Numbered from the stretch's first letter, positions 1-11,567 are shown. The stretch: DNA of 64,000 nucleotides from Lathyrus oleraceus (GCF_024323335.1 NC_066580.1:141784188-141848187); one strand, 5' to 3'. Notes: generated by a model from the letters alone, not told the origin. Program-made: numbers and translations.

Positions 1-1036
1 TTTCACCAAAAGCAAGTCTCTTCAAGCCCCTCTAATTCCATGATGCAAGCTTCAAATGGAAAAACGTCCAACATAAAAGTTATAGATATTTTCAAGATGA
101 TCAATTTGGTCTTAAATTTTGTATCATTTGGATTTTTCATTAGAAAGTTATGGGCACTTGAAGTTAGGCATTTTTCAAATTCAATGACTTAGGTCCAAGG
201 TGACCTATAATGTTTTGTATTATCATATGTATTTATTTTCGGATTATGAAATTTTGTCCAACATAAAATTTTAAGTAGACATCTTTAGCTTTCTAGTTCA
301 TTTGTTATCACCTCAAAATCGTAACAATTAAGGAAGTTAAGTCCTTGGTAAGTTGACCCAAAATTAGGGTTTCAGTCAAAATACCTTATAATGTTTTGAA
401 AGGAATGATGGCATTCCAAGTTTCAAATGGATTTTTGATTAACATGGAAGTTGTTCATATGGTTCGTAAGAAGATTTTTTCTCTTGGGGTCATCTTCATT
501 TGACAAACACATCACAAGTTGTATCTTAGTGGACCTCAGTTTAGTCAGATGACTTGACTGATCAACTTTTCAAAGCCAAACTTCCAATCTTGATGAATTA
601 ATGATTGAGGATCCTGAAATAGGCTCATATATGCATAAAATAATTAAGCCCTTTGTGGTTATCTTGATCAAATTGGCAAATTGAGATACTTGGGAGACAT
701 GTATGATGATTAGGAACTTTGTGGACCATTTCCATGCTTGTTCTCTTCTTCATCTAGCCATTTCATTAAGTTAGGAGCCTTCTAGGAGCATTGGAGCACA
801 TGATCACTTGATCTTCAAAACAAAAAGAATAAGTGACATATTTTTTGTGCTTTTGGTTAGTAATCAAATAAGAAAAGCAATAATATACAATACAAGCATG
901 CTTGGTGGTCTCAAAACACTCAAACAAATCCCAACCCTAGGATTAAGGAATCAAACATGTTATGATCCTTGAGGCAATGCACTGAGAAACGATATGATTC
1001 CATGAGGGATCTTAGGGTAAAAAATTAGGGTCTTAC
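1..1036 (-). repeat. 3' LTR of element A, partial (window edge)
   Basis: This ends with GGGTCTTACA on the plus strand, the same end as the LTRs ending at 16502, 33910, 40641 and 45086. It matches the 5' LTR of the same element from about 39499 to 40641. Near 640-660 it lacks about 100 bases present in that partner. The left part of the LTR is outside the window. Confidence 0.9.
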
Positions 1037-1052
1037 AGATGCCCCTATTTAA
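1037..1052 (-). promoter_or_regulatory. putative polypurine tract of element A
   Basis: On the minus strand the bases AAATAGGGGCATC lie directly before the LTR start TGTAAGACCC. Element B has the same sequence at 16503 onward. It is only partly purine, so the plus-strand priming role is inferred from position. Confidence 0.4.
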
Positions 1053-3745
1053 GGTTATTCTAGCCGGAGATATGAAGGTTAAAATCTTCGTCTCGACGAG
1101 GTAGAATGGGCTTAAATAATAACAAAAAGACGAATTTTGGTCCCTAAGAGACCTCATGATGCAAATGTATGTATGCAAAATAAAATCTTCGTGGTGAATG
1201 ATTGTCACAAAGGAAAAGAAATCAGAAGAAACTGGAAAATCCATAGGAGTGAAACACTTACTAGGGAGACAGAGACTCTGGGGGAGATAAGGTAAAAATG
1301 CGTGAGCAGGCTACGACTTGAAAACTTGTTGGGAGACACGGAGGGATTCCATGAAAATAATGCGTGAGCAGGCCAATACAACAAAACTATCCACAACGGA
1401 TACTTCGGATAAAATCCGGAATCAGACGGGGATGTCCACAAAGGACGCAACTGAGAAAGAAACAATGAGATATTACCGGTTACCGGGTAATAAACTCAAA
1501 GAGAGATATGTCATCAAAACACCGACTACTGGATGAGAGAACAACATGCTCAGGGAGAAAGAATATTTAATACCGGTACAAGGGTGAAAGATATCAATCA
1601 TCTGAAACATCCGAGGAGGACCCAAATGGCACATCTCAACTCTGGAAAAATCGGACTCCACAGGGGACAAAAAGTCATAATAGGGAGCAGAAGGAAGGAA
1701 CACCAGGGATATCGGTTACTGGGCATATAATAGGTGGCCAACCAGGCGTGAATTGGGAACATATCCAAGACACTCATCATCCGAAAGGAGGGCTAAAGAA
1801 GAAAACTTGACTTACAGGATGGACATTTGATTCCACAAGGAGATACGAATCTTACTCGACTGGGGAAGAAAAAGACTTCGACTGAAGAGCGCATGAGATA
1901 TATTATCTATTACCGTCATAACATAGATAACATACTTGCATGGAAGGTTATCCACAACCGGTTACTGGGTTAATGAAGGATAAATCGACCAAAAAGAAAG
2001 GACATCGGGATACCGGCTACTGGGTATAAAACGATGACCAATCAGCAGGAGGAACAATCATTACCAAACAAGGGTAAATGAAAGATGACTCGCAAGGGAT
2101 AAATTGCCTAACAAAAGAAATTATCCAAGAGATTTATCATTGGTTACTGGGTGGTATACTAAAAAACGAAGGAGTATCAATACCGATTACCGGGTAAAGA
2201 TAACCAACAAAGAGGGGATTACATCTACCAATTACTGGGTAGAAAACCACAGAAATAGGACTTACAACTACCGGCTACTAGGTAGAAGGCCACAAAATCC
2301 GCTGGGGAAAAAGATGAACAATTCTGAGCAATCAAACAACTGAACCACAGGGAACTGCAGGGGATAACAAGAAAGGAGTCAATCTAGGAACAAACTAGAA
2401 AGACACAATTAAACAAGACTGAACCCAATGAGGACATAACTCAGGGGAGTAATTCCATCCCGATACGCAACCGAGGAGGAAACTGAAACAATAATCATCC
2501 ACGAGGACATATCTTAATGGGGAAGAAAGAAGAAAAGATAGACATTTTCTGCTTATGGGGCTGACTCTATATGGAGAGAACAGACACCAATATCTGCTTG
2601 GGGAAGAACATTTCACAAATAGCAGGAGATAACAAACAAAGATACATGGCAAAGAGTGCAAATCATGAATATCTTAATACTATGATTATGTATGTATATG
2701 CATGATTTGTGTATGATTAATGCTGACAAACAGACATATCTAACACAAACAAGTCCGAGAATCACGAACGGACATCCGACACGACATTTCAAAAAGAAGG
2801 GCAAGGCCTACAGGAAAACTCAGATTTGGTGAGGATGCATCAAATACGGGAAGACAACAATCACCGCTGGGGTTATGCAAGGTCACCACTGCGAACTGCC
2901 AGGGACCTCTCATCAATTCTCGGGAACAGGTGGCCGAATATCAATAAAATTCGCCGTAGAAGAAACTCCACTAGGGAACTTATCAAGGAATGATGTGAAA
3001 TTCCATGGGGAACAAGCACCAACCAGATACACGTCAATCAACACACTCCCTTCTACTGCTTGAGAGGAAACTCTGCTAAGGGAAGAAAGAACAATTTGCT
3101 CCACTGGGGATAAACTAGAAGCATTCTCAAAGGAACTGCCTTGGATGAGGGAATCAGAAATGAATACTTCGTCAGTGCGTGACATGCTGGGGATGAAAAG
3201 GGAAAAAAGCCCTTCACCAATTGCTCTAAACAACTTCTTGCTAAGGAGACAACTGAAAGTTGATGAAAAGGATATAAACATGCCAGAATATGAACAAATG
3301 TTTTGCCTTTTGGAAATCGTACTATCCTTGAGAAAGCGCCGAGGACATTCCATTTATCCTTTCCGTCATTGCGGATGTTCATTTTGTTTAAAATAGTTTA
3401 TAAAGACTTTATTTGCTTAAAACAAATGGTACTCATCAATTAAAACATGCAAACATTTGTTAAACAGAAACAAGTAAGAGTGCCAAGAATTGGATAAAGG
3501 CTCAAATTTATTTAATGGGACGGTAGTCCGCAAATGGCGAGGCTCCATGGATCTTTACAAATTTGAAATTGGTGATATACATGGAAAAAGGACTACATTG
3601 AACATAATGACCATTTCTCCACCAACTTTGAATCCACTGTATTTGAAGCTTCAGTTCATGATGATTGGGCGAGAATCCCTAACAAATGACAGCGGTAGAG
3701 CAAAGTCTTGTCAGGATGCAGTTACTTGCCGAATCCCTAATTTTT

Positions 3746-3907
3746 GCCTAGATTGCCCTAGGGTGAGGTACTCAATCTAGCGGGATATATATTTATTATT
3801 ATTTTTTCGTGTCTCTAACTTTTGCCTGGACCGCCCTTTCGGGTTTTCAATTTACCGAGACGCTCATTTTTGCCTAAGTCGCCCTTTCGGGTTTTCAACT
3901 TAGCGAG
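3746..3907 (-). other. tandem stem-loops just after the pol stop (element A)
   Basis: Three repeat units lie within 180 bases of the pol stop at 3924-3926: 3746-3784, 3824-3859 and 3872-3907. In the sense (minus) RNA, units 2 and 3 contain CCCGAAAGGG, a 3-bp stem closed by a GAAA tetraloop. Unit 3 adds an outer stem CTAAGT/ACTTAG and unit 1 a stem CTAGATT/AATCTAG. The same set is present in B (19152-19308) and D (47651-47804). Confidence 0.6.
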
Positions 3908-3923
3908 CTATTCTGTTTTTATT

Positions 3924-5372
3924 TTAGGCGAAATATTTCTTGACTGCATCTGAATTCACAGGACGAGTGAAATCCTCCCCATCCATAGTTGTAAGCAACA
4001 AAGCACCGCCTGAAAAGGCTCTCTTAACAACGTATGAACCTTCATAGTTTGGAGTCCACTTGCCCCTGGAATCGGGCGTGAAAGACAAGACTTTCTTGAG
4101 CACAAGGTCACCTTCTCAGAACACACAAGGCTTGACCTTCTTATCAAAGGCTTTCTTCATCCTTTGTTGATATAACTGACCATGACACATGGTACTTAAT
4201 CTTTTCTCTTCAATCAAATTCAACCGGTCATAACAATTCAAAACCTATTCACCCTTAGTCAACTTGGCTTCCACCAAGACTCCCATTGATGGGATCTCAA
4301 CCTCCACGGAGAGCACAAACTCCATGCCATATACAAGAGAAAAAGGGGTTGCCCCTATTGAAGTGCGGACGGATGTACGATAGCCATGCAAAGCATATGG
4401 CAGCATCTCATGCCAATCTTTGTACGTAACGACCATCTTCTGAATAATTTTCTTGATGTTATTGTTAGCTGCTTTAACAACCCCATTCATCTTGGGTCTA
4501 TAGGGAGAAGAATTATGATGTGAAATCTTGAACTCGCTACACATCTCTTTCATCATCTTATTATTCAAGTTATATCCATTATCAGTAATGATCTTGTCTG
4601 GCACACCATATCGACATATGAGTTGGTTCTTGATAAACTTCACAACCACCTGCCTGGTCATATTTGCATATGATGTAGCTTCAACCCACTTGGTGAAGTA
4701 GTCAATAGCTACGAGAATAAAACGGTGACCGTTTGACGCCTTTGGTTCAATCATGCCAATCATGTAAATTCCCCACATGGAGAAAGGCCATGGTGAGGAA
4801 ATAACATTCAGAAGTGTTGGGGGAATATGAATCTTATCCGCATAAATCTGACACTTGTGGCATTTCTTCAGATATTTGCAGCAGTCAGACTCCATTATCA
4901 GCCAATAGTAGCCTTCTCTCAACATCTTTTTTGCCATGGCATGTCCATTGGAATGAGTACCAAATGAACCCTCATGGACTTCAGTCATCAACAGGTCTAC
5001 TTCGTGTCTATCCACGCATCTGAGCAGGACCATGTCAAAATTCTTCTTATAAAGCACATCACCATTAAGGTAGAAACTGCCAGATAATCTCCTCAAAGTT
5101 TTCTTATCTTTAACAAATTCCCCAAGCGGGTAAATGTGACCTTGGAGAAAACACTTGATATCATAATACCAAGGATTATCATCTTTTACTTCCTCAACTG
5201 CAAACACATGCGCCGGTCTAACCAAGCGCATTACAGTAATATTAGGGACTTCATTCCAATACTTCACTACAATCATTGAAGCAAGCGTAGCAAGAGCATC
5301 CGCCATCCGATTCTCATCTCGAGGAATATGATGAAAGTCCACCTTAGTAAAGAAAGTTGAAATCCTCAGCGC
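3924..5372 (-). pseudogene. integrase region of element A pol, inactivated
   Basis: The order is an HHCC zinc-binding part (VHEGSFGTHSNGH ... CCKYLKKCHKCQ), an integrase core, and the C-terminal tail ending AVKKYFA at 3924. Integrase inserts the cDNA into the chromosome. Two of the three catalytic acids are changed: the first Asp is Tyr (WGIYMIG where element B has WGIDMIG) and the final Glu is Lys (NGVVKAAN where B has NGVVEAAN). In-frame stops occur at 5373 (just upstream), at 4245 (TGG to TAG) and near 4120 (CGA to TGA). Both the residues and the stops make it non-functional. Confidence 0.93.
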
Positions 5373-5769
5373 TTAATCTCTATATGGGACGAGGCTAGGC
5401 TGATTCATTTCCCATTCACCTTTAATCTGATTAACAACAAGGGCCGAATCACCATAAACGTCAAGATGTTTGATCCTAAGATCAGTACACTCTTCCAAGC
5501 CCATAATACAAGCCTCATACTCTGCCATATTATTCGTGCATTTGAAAGTTAGCCTTGCTGTAAAAGGAAAATGTGTGCTTTGAGGAGTAATAATCACTGC
5601 CCCAATACCATTTCCATACTGATTAACAGCGCCATCGAACACCATACCCCAACGGGAACCAGGATCTGGCCCTTCATCGAGCGTAGGTTCATCACAATCT
5701 TTCATCTTCAAATACAGAATCTCCTCGTCAGGCAAGTCATATTGAACAGACTGATAATCTTCAATTGGT
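5373..5769 (-). pseudogene. second (plant-type) RNase H domain of element A pol
   Basis: The reading frame shows MVFDGAVNQYGNGIGA, then NNMAEYEACIMGLEE and VYGDSALVVNQIKGEW. These supply the acidic positions of a second RNase H domain, which sits between the retroviral-type RNase H and integrase only in the Tat lineage. The domain itself looks whole, but the frame is closed by a TAA at 5373 where element B reads a Tyr codon. It follows the RT/RNase H in the same frame and would be part of the pol polyprotein. Confidence 0.88.
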
Positions 5770-7383
5770 TGATGCGCCAAATGGTCAGCCAAGATACTCC
5801 CTTTAATAGCCTTTTGAGCTCGATACTCAATATCATATTCAGATAACAACATCTGCCAACGGGCAATTCTCCCAGTTAAAGAAAGTTTCTCAAAGATATA
5901 CTTGATCAGATCCATTCTGGATATCAACTAAGTTGTATGATTCAACATATACTGGTGCAAACGCTTAGTAGCCCAAGCCAAAGCACAACATGTCTTCTCA
6001 AGCTTTGAGTACCGAGACTCACAGTCAGTAAACTTCTTTCTCAAGTAGTATATTGCATACTCTTTATTTCCTAATTCATCTTGCTGACCAAGGACACAAC
6101 CCACAGAATCATCAAGCACAGTCAAGTACATAATCAACGGTCTCCCTTCAACAGGCGGAGACAGAATCAGAGGCTTACAAAAATACTCTTTGATACTGTC
6201 AAAGGCTTTTTGGCAATCCTCGGTCCAATCATGAAGCTGATCTTTCTGGATGAGCTTGAATATAGGTGCACATGTGGCAGTCATATGGGATATAAATCTC
6301 GAAATGTAATTCAAGCGGTCAAGAAAACCTCGGACTTGCTTCTCAGTTTTGGGCGTAGGCATTTCTTGTATTGCTTTGACCTTGGCAGGATCAACTTCAA
6401 TACCTCTTTCACTTACAATGAAGCCCAATAACTTGCCGGAACGGACTCCAAATGTACACGTGTTCGGATTCAGGCGGAGTTTGTACTTTCTCAAATGCTG
6501 GAAAAGCTTCAACAAGTGTTCTACATGTTCAACTTCTGTTTTCGACTTCGCAATCATATCATCAACATACACCTCGATCTCTTTTTGCATCATGTCATGA
6601 AACAAGGTAGTCATAACACGTTGATACGTGGCTCTGGCGTTCTACAAACTGAAGGGGATCACTCGATAACAGAATGTTTCCCAAGGTGTGATGAATGTTG
6701 TCTTCTCCATATCCTCGGGTGCTATTTTAATCTGATTATAACCAGAAAATTCATCCATAAATGAAAAGACCTTGAATTTAGCTGTATTGTCTACCAACAT
6801 ATCAATGTGCGGTAGAAGAAAATCATCTTTTGGACTAGCTTTATTCAACTCACGGTAATCGACACACATTCAGACTTTTCCATCCTTCTTAGGCACATGC
6901 ACAATATTGGCCACCCATTGAGGATATGTAGAGGTCACCAGAAACCCTGCATCAATTTGCTTCTGAACTTCTTCTTTAATCTTTACTGCCATATCAGGAT
7001 GAGTTTTTCTGAGCTTTTGCTTCACAGGCACACACTCAGGCTTCAACGGCAAGAAATGTTGCACGATATCAGCATCTAGACCAGGCATGTCTTCATATGT
7101 CCAGGCAAAGACATCGACATATTCTCATAGCAACTCAATCAACCCCTTCTTAACAGATTCTTCAAGGAGTGCCCCAATCTTCACTTCATGGATGCATTTT
7201 TCAGACCCCATGTTGACTATTTCCAAATTCTCAAGATGTGGCTGAATGATCTTCTCCTCGTGCTCAAGCAGCCGGGTAATCTCATCAGGAATCTCTTCAA
7301 CGTCATCTTCTTCTGCCTTAAATACAGGGAACTCAAAGTTGGGAGATGGTGTTGGATCATTATGTTCAATGGGTTTGATTAAC
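5770..7383 (-). pseudogene. reverse transcriptase and RNase H of element A pol, inactivated
   Basis: This is the exon after the intron. It begins with an acidic linker (about 7383-7130), then PECVPVKQKLRKTHPDM, the RT fingers (KEEVQKQIDAGF, YPQWVANIV), CVDYRELNKASPKDDF, the first catalytic Asp in FSFMDEFSGYNQI, and the active site YVDD. RNase H follows (CESRYSKLEKTCCALAWATKR). RT copies genomic RNA into cDNA from the tRNA primer. Stops lie at 7125 (CGA to TGA), 6870, 6642 (Lys codon to TAG) and 5928 (TGG to TAG). The core motifs are still easy to read, so decay is moderate. Confidence 0.93.
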
Positions 7384-7657
7384 CTGCATAATGATTTTGA
7401 TTATAAAAGAGATTTCAGAATTCAAACAAGGCAAATCATTATGCAGATGAAAAGATTTATTTTACTCTTTTTTTTAGGGTTTTATGGTGATCACCAATTT
7501 CATGCAAAAAGCAAAAAGGAAAAATAATTTTGGAAAACAAACATTTAACATGTGATTATTGAATGAATATAATTGTATTAATCAAATTATGCCAACAATA
7601 TCTTCACTTCTCCTTTTGACATGGGAGAAGGGTCTTTGAACAAAATGAACACATTAC
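7384..7657 (-). other. spliceosomal intron between protease and RT, element A (274 bp)
   Basis: On the minus strand the donor is AC|GTAATG at 7657 and the acceptor is TTATGCAG|GTTAATC at 7384. Joining the two sides keeps the frame. If not spliced, TAA inside the donor closes the gag-protease frame at once. Elements B (262 bp) and D (256 bp) carry introns at the same place with the same donor and acceptor. An intron here is a known Ogre trait. A 7-bp hairpin (arms 7607-7613 and 7624-7630) lies 27 nt from the donor. Confidence 0.85.
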
Positions 7658-9089
7658 GTTGACTTATGGATAACTATTGGAACATCAACCGCGACCCAGT
7701 TATTGCAGATTCCTCCAGGTATGACAAAATTGCCAAGGTCTTCCTCTTCATCATCTTCAACAATGGTAGCAACTTCCTGATCTTCAACGATGTGGATGAA
7801 ACCTCCACTCTAGAACAACCCAAGATCATTGGAAACACTAGAAGAATACCCTATGCCAGCTCGGGACTTATTATCTTCCAACTTGATCTTTTTCTCCAAA
7901 CCCGTAGTTGCACCATGCTCAATGGCCAACTTTGCATCATTATAGGAGACAAATGAAGAAAGTCATTTTCTTGAAGGCTCAACAATAGACAAGGCTTGGA
8001 ACAGAGTCCCAACCTCATCCTCAGCATCAATATAGGAGAAGGAAGATAAATGACTGACCAAAAGAGCCTTCTCTCCCCTTATCACCACCAACTTCTTGTT
8101 CTTCACGAACTTCAACTTTTGGTGTAGGTTGGATGTCACGGCGCTTGCCTCGTGAATCCAAGTTCTGCCAAGAAAACAACTATAAGATGGATGAATATCC
8201 ATGACCTGGAAAGTGATCTAGAAATCACTAGGTCCAATCTTGATCGGGAGTTCTAATTCTCCGATCACAGTTTTACGCGATCCATCGAATGCCTTCACTA
8301 CCACTTCACTTTGCCTCATGGGAGGCCCTTGATATGAAAGTTTAGCAAGAGTGGACTTTGGCAATACATTAAGGGATGACCCTGTGTCCACCAACACATT
8401 GGACAGGGCATCATCTTTACAGTTCATAGATATGTGTAAAGCCAAATTGTGGTCTTTTCCCTCCTCTGGAAGATCAACATCACAGAAGCTCAAATTGTTG
8501 CAAGCGGTTATATTTGCAACGATGCTATCAAACTGCTCTATTATGACATTATGGTCCACGTATGCCACGTCCAACACCCTCTGCAAAGCTTCGCGGTGTG
8601 GCTCGGAATTCATCAACAAAGATAAGACATATATCTTTGATGGAGTTTGTAGCAGTTGATCCACAACATTATATTCACTCCTTTTGATGAGCCTCAACAT
8701 CTCATCACCATCCTCTTTCAAAATGTCAGATTGGCCAACCAGGATAGCAGTATTATTATTCTTAATGGAAACGGGGTCAACACCCTTAACAGCGGGAACA
8801 AAAATATTTGAAGAAGGAGTCCCCAAGGGACCGGCAGGATTAATAATAGTTCTTTTCAGGACGTCTTCATGGGATTTCAGTTGAACCGAGAAAACACGAA
8901 CACTACGGTTCAATCCACAACATTATATCGGTAAGGAACAACTTTGTCTTATACATATGGGACAGCGCCCGCTGGCTTAATCACAAGAGCCGGCGATACG
9001 TTCTTCTTGCTGCCATGATACTTGACAACAACAGGCTCATGAATTTTAAACACGGGGGTGATAACATCAACTTCGTCCTCATTACGATT
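7658..9089 (-). pseudogene. aspartic protease region of element A, inactivated
   Basis: The retropepsin signature VDTGSSLNVLPKS is read near 8390, followed by SEVVVKAFDGSRKTVIGELELPIKIGPSDF and the second half MDIHPSYSCFLG. The protease cuts the Gag and Pol precursors. A stop follows GPSDF at 8218. After 7963 the frame is lost, and the tail leading to the intron donor is out of frame. Upstream, between 8913 and 9090, the frame is also broken. The acidic tail before the donor is recognisable in B and D. Confidence 0.88.
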
Positions 9090-10907
9090 CTAAATAATCT
9101 CAATCATCCGTTGATCTATCATCTCTTGGATGTCCTTTCTCACCTGACGACATCCTCTCTCATTGATAGTGCACACCTGGCACCTATCATGGTTATGCTC
9201 GTAATGGCTGTGTTCACACAACAGTTTATGCATCTCAACCAAGGACTGCCTTATGTCATTCACATAAAGGACTTTATATTTGCCAGGGCATCCCTGAACC
9301 ATGTTAACAGCTGCTTTCCAATGCTCGGGCAATGGGTTCTTCTTTACATTTGGACCTACGTCCTCAAAAAACAATATCCCACTTCTCACAAGGTCTTGCA
9401 CCTTGGTCTTTAATGGATAGCAATTCTCCCCATCATGTCCGGGAGCACCGGAATGATACACACAATGAAGTTTGGGCTTATACCACCATTGAGGATTGGC
9501 TGGTACCACGGGAGGATCTCGTGGAGTTATCAACTTCCTATAAATCAAAGAAGGATAAAACTCAGCATATGTCATCGGAATCGGGTCAAAAGTTACCCTC
9601 TTCCTTTCGTAGTTGTTGGTGTTGGTGTTGTTATTGTTGCGAGGCTGATAAGCCTGTTGCTGTTGACGATGTTGTTGTTGTTGTTAATGATGAACTTCTC
9701 TGAAAGAAGGTGCTACGTGAGCCACCTAGTGTTGGTTAATGGCCGGACGCACATCCTTCCTCCTCGCAGAGGGCCTTCTTTTAACATGAGAGGACACAAC
9801 ATGAGTCTCTCCCTCCTTCTTCCTATCAAAGCCTTCATACTTCTTTGCTGAGGAACCGTCATCTCGAGATAAACGTCCTTCACAGACCCCTTCTTCTAGT
9901 CTCATCCCCATATTCACCATTTCGATGAAGTCTGAGGGAGCACTAGCAATCATTCTCTCATAATAGAAAGAGCTCAAAGTCTTCAGGAAGATATTTATCA
10001 TCTCCTTCTCTTCCAGGGGTGGCACTATCTGAGCTGCCAGTTCTCTCCATCTCTGGGCGTATTCCTTGAAGGTCTCCTTATCCTTCTGGGACATTGCCCT
10101 CAACTGGTCCCTGTCTGGAGCCATATGCATATTATACTTATACTGCTTAACGAAGGCCTCGCCTAAATCATTGAAAGTGCGAATGCTTGCACTTTCCAGC
10201 CCCATATACCACCAGAGCGCCGCACCTGTCAGGTTATCCTGAAAGTAGTGAATCAGCAGTTGGTCGTTGTTAGTTTATGTTGACATCTTGCGAGCATACA
10301 TCACAAGATGGCTGAGTGGGCATGTGTTTCCCTTGTACTTCTCAAAGTCCGGTACTTTGAATTTAATAGGGATTTTCACGTTGGGCACTAGGCACAACTC
10401 AGCCGAACGTTTCCCAAAGAGGTCCTTACCCCTCAAAGTTTTTAGTTCCTTGCGCAACTCAAGGAATTGATCTTTCATTTCATCCATTTTTTCATATATG
10501 TTCGGGCCCTCAGATGGCTCTGAATGATAAATGGTGTCTTCAATGCGGGGAAGGGTGTGCACAACGGGTGGTGGCATAGACAGGACCGGGCTAGATGCCG
10601 ACATAGAAGCGAGAGTAGGAGAGAAGGCCTCTGGCATGAAATTAGAAGGCATTCCAGAAGGGAACCCGGCTGGCATAATCGGACTGAAGTGGGCTGTTGC
10701 AGCAGGCACAGTTGAAGTAGCTATCTCGGAAATGACCGTCCTTGCGGGAGGAGTTGCAGGAGTTGGCGAAGCTTAACTTTGCGCGGCCAGAACTGACTCC
10801 ATCATGGCAGTTAGTCTAGCGATTTATTCCTTCAGGTCCCTGTTTTCTTGCTCGAGATGTTCCATTATCTTCAGATGATTTGCTCTGGTGTTATACCGGT
10901 GCGTCAT
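9090..10907 (-). pseudogene. gag of element A, inactivated
   Basis: Gag is the structural capsid and nucleocapsid protein. The likely start is the ATG at 10907 (MTHRYNTRANH). A coiled-coil-like stretch (MEHLEQENRDLKE) and a Pro/Ala/Ser linker come next, then the conserved retrotransposon gag domain (KFKVPDFEKYKGNTCPLSHL, YAQRWRELAAQIVPPLEEKE, FLKTLSSFYYERM) and a variant zinc knuckle CVYHSGAPGHDGENC (CX2HX5HX4C). A second Cys cluster is CQVCTINERGC. Stops are at 10824 (GAA to TAA), 10275 (CAA to TAA) and 9726 (CAG to TAG), with another just beyond. Confidence 0.92.
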
Positions 10908-11196
10908 CTTGTCTTCAAAATAAATGAAGAGCAAAGAGTTAGACCACTGATCAAGAGGTCGGAACAAAACCTGCTTGTGCATATGATGCATGCAATGCTT
11001 GTGCATACGATTTGTTTTTTATTAAAGGAACTTTATAGGGATCTATTTGCAAATATTTGAAAATATTTAACTTTTATGACATATATGGAATACTCATAGT
11101 AATAATATTTGGAAACTTTTTACACCAAAGAAGTAATACACTTTTGGTAACCAAATACAATAGAAGAGAAAAGGAGAATGAACATCCTATGGAGCC

Positions 11197-11567
11197 CTAG
11201 AAACAATCATCCAAAGCCTTCGAGATCGGGAGATAAGCTGCACGAAGTCTCCTCACCTCTCTCTCATAAGCTGCTTCCATATCGGCCTTCTCCTTGGCAA
11301 GTTGATCATACTTCCTCTTCCAAAAGCTAGATGAATGAGGAATAAGAGAAGTAACTACATCATCAGGCTCATCGATAACCTGATGCTCTAGAAACTCTAT
11401 CACTGCATCCTTATCTTTGAGCTGCTGAAGAAGTTCTTCACGCTCACGAACCCATGCACGCGAACGGTCTTCATCTCTCAACTCCTCTACTCCTTGGCTA
11501 GGGAGGATTAAAATGCCAACCATAACCATAGGGGTAGGTCTCAGATATTCGTACGGCATGCGGTACT
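11197..11567 (-). pseudogene. ORF1 of element A, C-terminal part (split by element B)
   Basis: It starts at the B insertion site and reads MPYEYLRPTPM, then a charged, coiled-coil-like helix region (EELRDEDRSRAWVREREELLQQLKD, with KADMEAAYEREVRRLR further on), ending SKALDDCF at 11197. Element B has the same C-terminus ending at 26597. The N-terminal part is at 33911-35127. If the 22 kb insert and one GTACT copy are ignored, the frame runs straight through. The function of Ogre ORF1 is unknown; the helical tail suggests a partner-binding part, which is inference. Confidence 0.85.
11563..11567. repeat. target site duplication of element B, left copy (GTACT)
   Basis: GTACT lies directly before the LTR end TGTAGCGGGG at 11568. 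The same five bases follow the far LTR end at 33911-33915. Five bases is the usual duplication size for Ty3/gypsy elements. Confidence 0.93.

Larger units (their letters stand above)
1037..3923 (-). repeat. 3' UTR of element A with dispersed short repeats
   Basis: No coding sequence is supported in this stretch. It is rich in GGGGA-like runs and carries about nine degenerate copies of TACCGGTTACTGGGTA between about 1470 and 2285 (for example near 1474, 1707, 1957, 2018, 2141, 2186, 2228 and 2269). Elements B and D carry the same motif in the same place. Variable tandem-like repeats in the 3' UTR are known for Tat/Ogre elements. The small plus-strand ORFs here are not conserved in the other copies. 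Confidence 0.8.
1..11567 (-). mobile_element. Ogre-type Ty3/gypsy element A, left part (ORF1 end to partial 3' LTR)
   Basis: Read on the minus strand this piece holds the C-terminal part of ORF1, gag, aspartic protease, a small intron, RT/RNase H, a second RNase H, integrase, a long 3' UTR and about 1 kb of the 3' LTR. The order and the extra ORF1 and intron are those of Tat/Ogre elements. The rest of the element lies at 33911-40641; element B separates the two parts. Without B, the internal region is about 12.5 kb, the same as in B. Every coding domain has in-frame stops or frameshifts, so this is a decayed copy. Confidence 0.93.

Noticed and set aside
1318..1730. Small plus-strand frames in the 3' UTR of A
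   Set aside because: They run against the element and are not kept in B or D.
1470..2290. Spaced short repeats as a CRISPR array
   Set aside because: Irregular spacing, degenerate copies, a plant genome and no cas genes.
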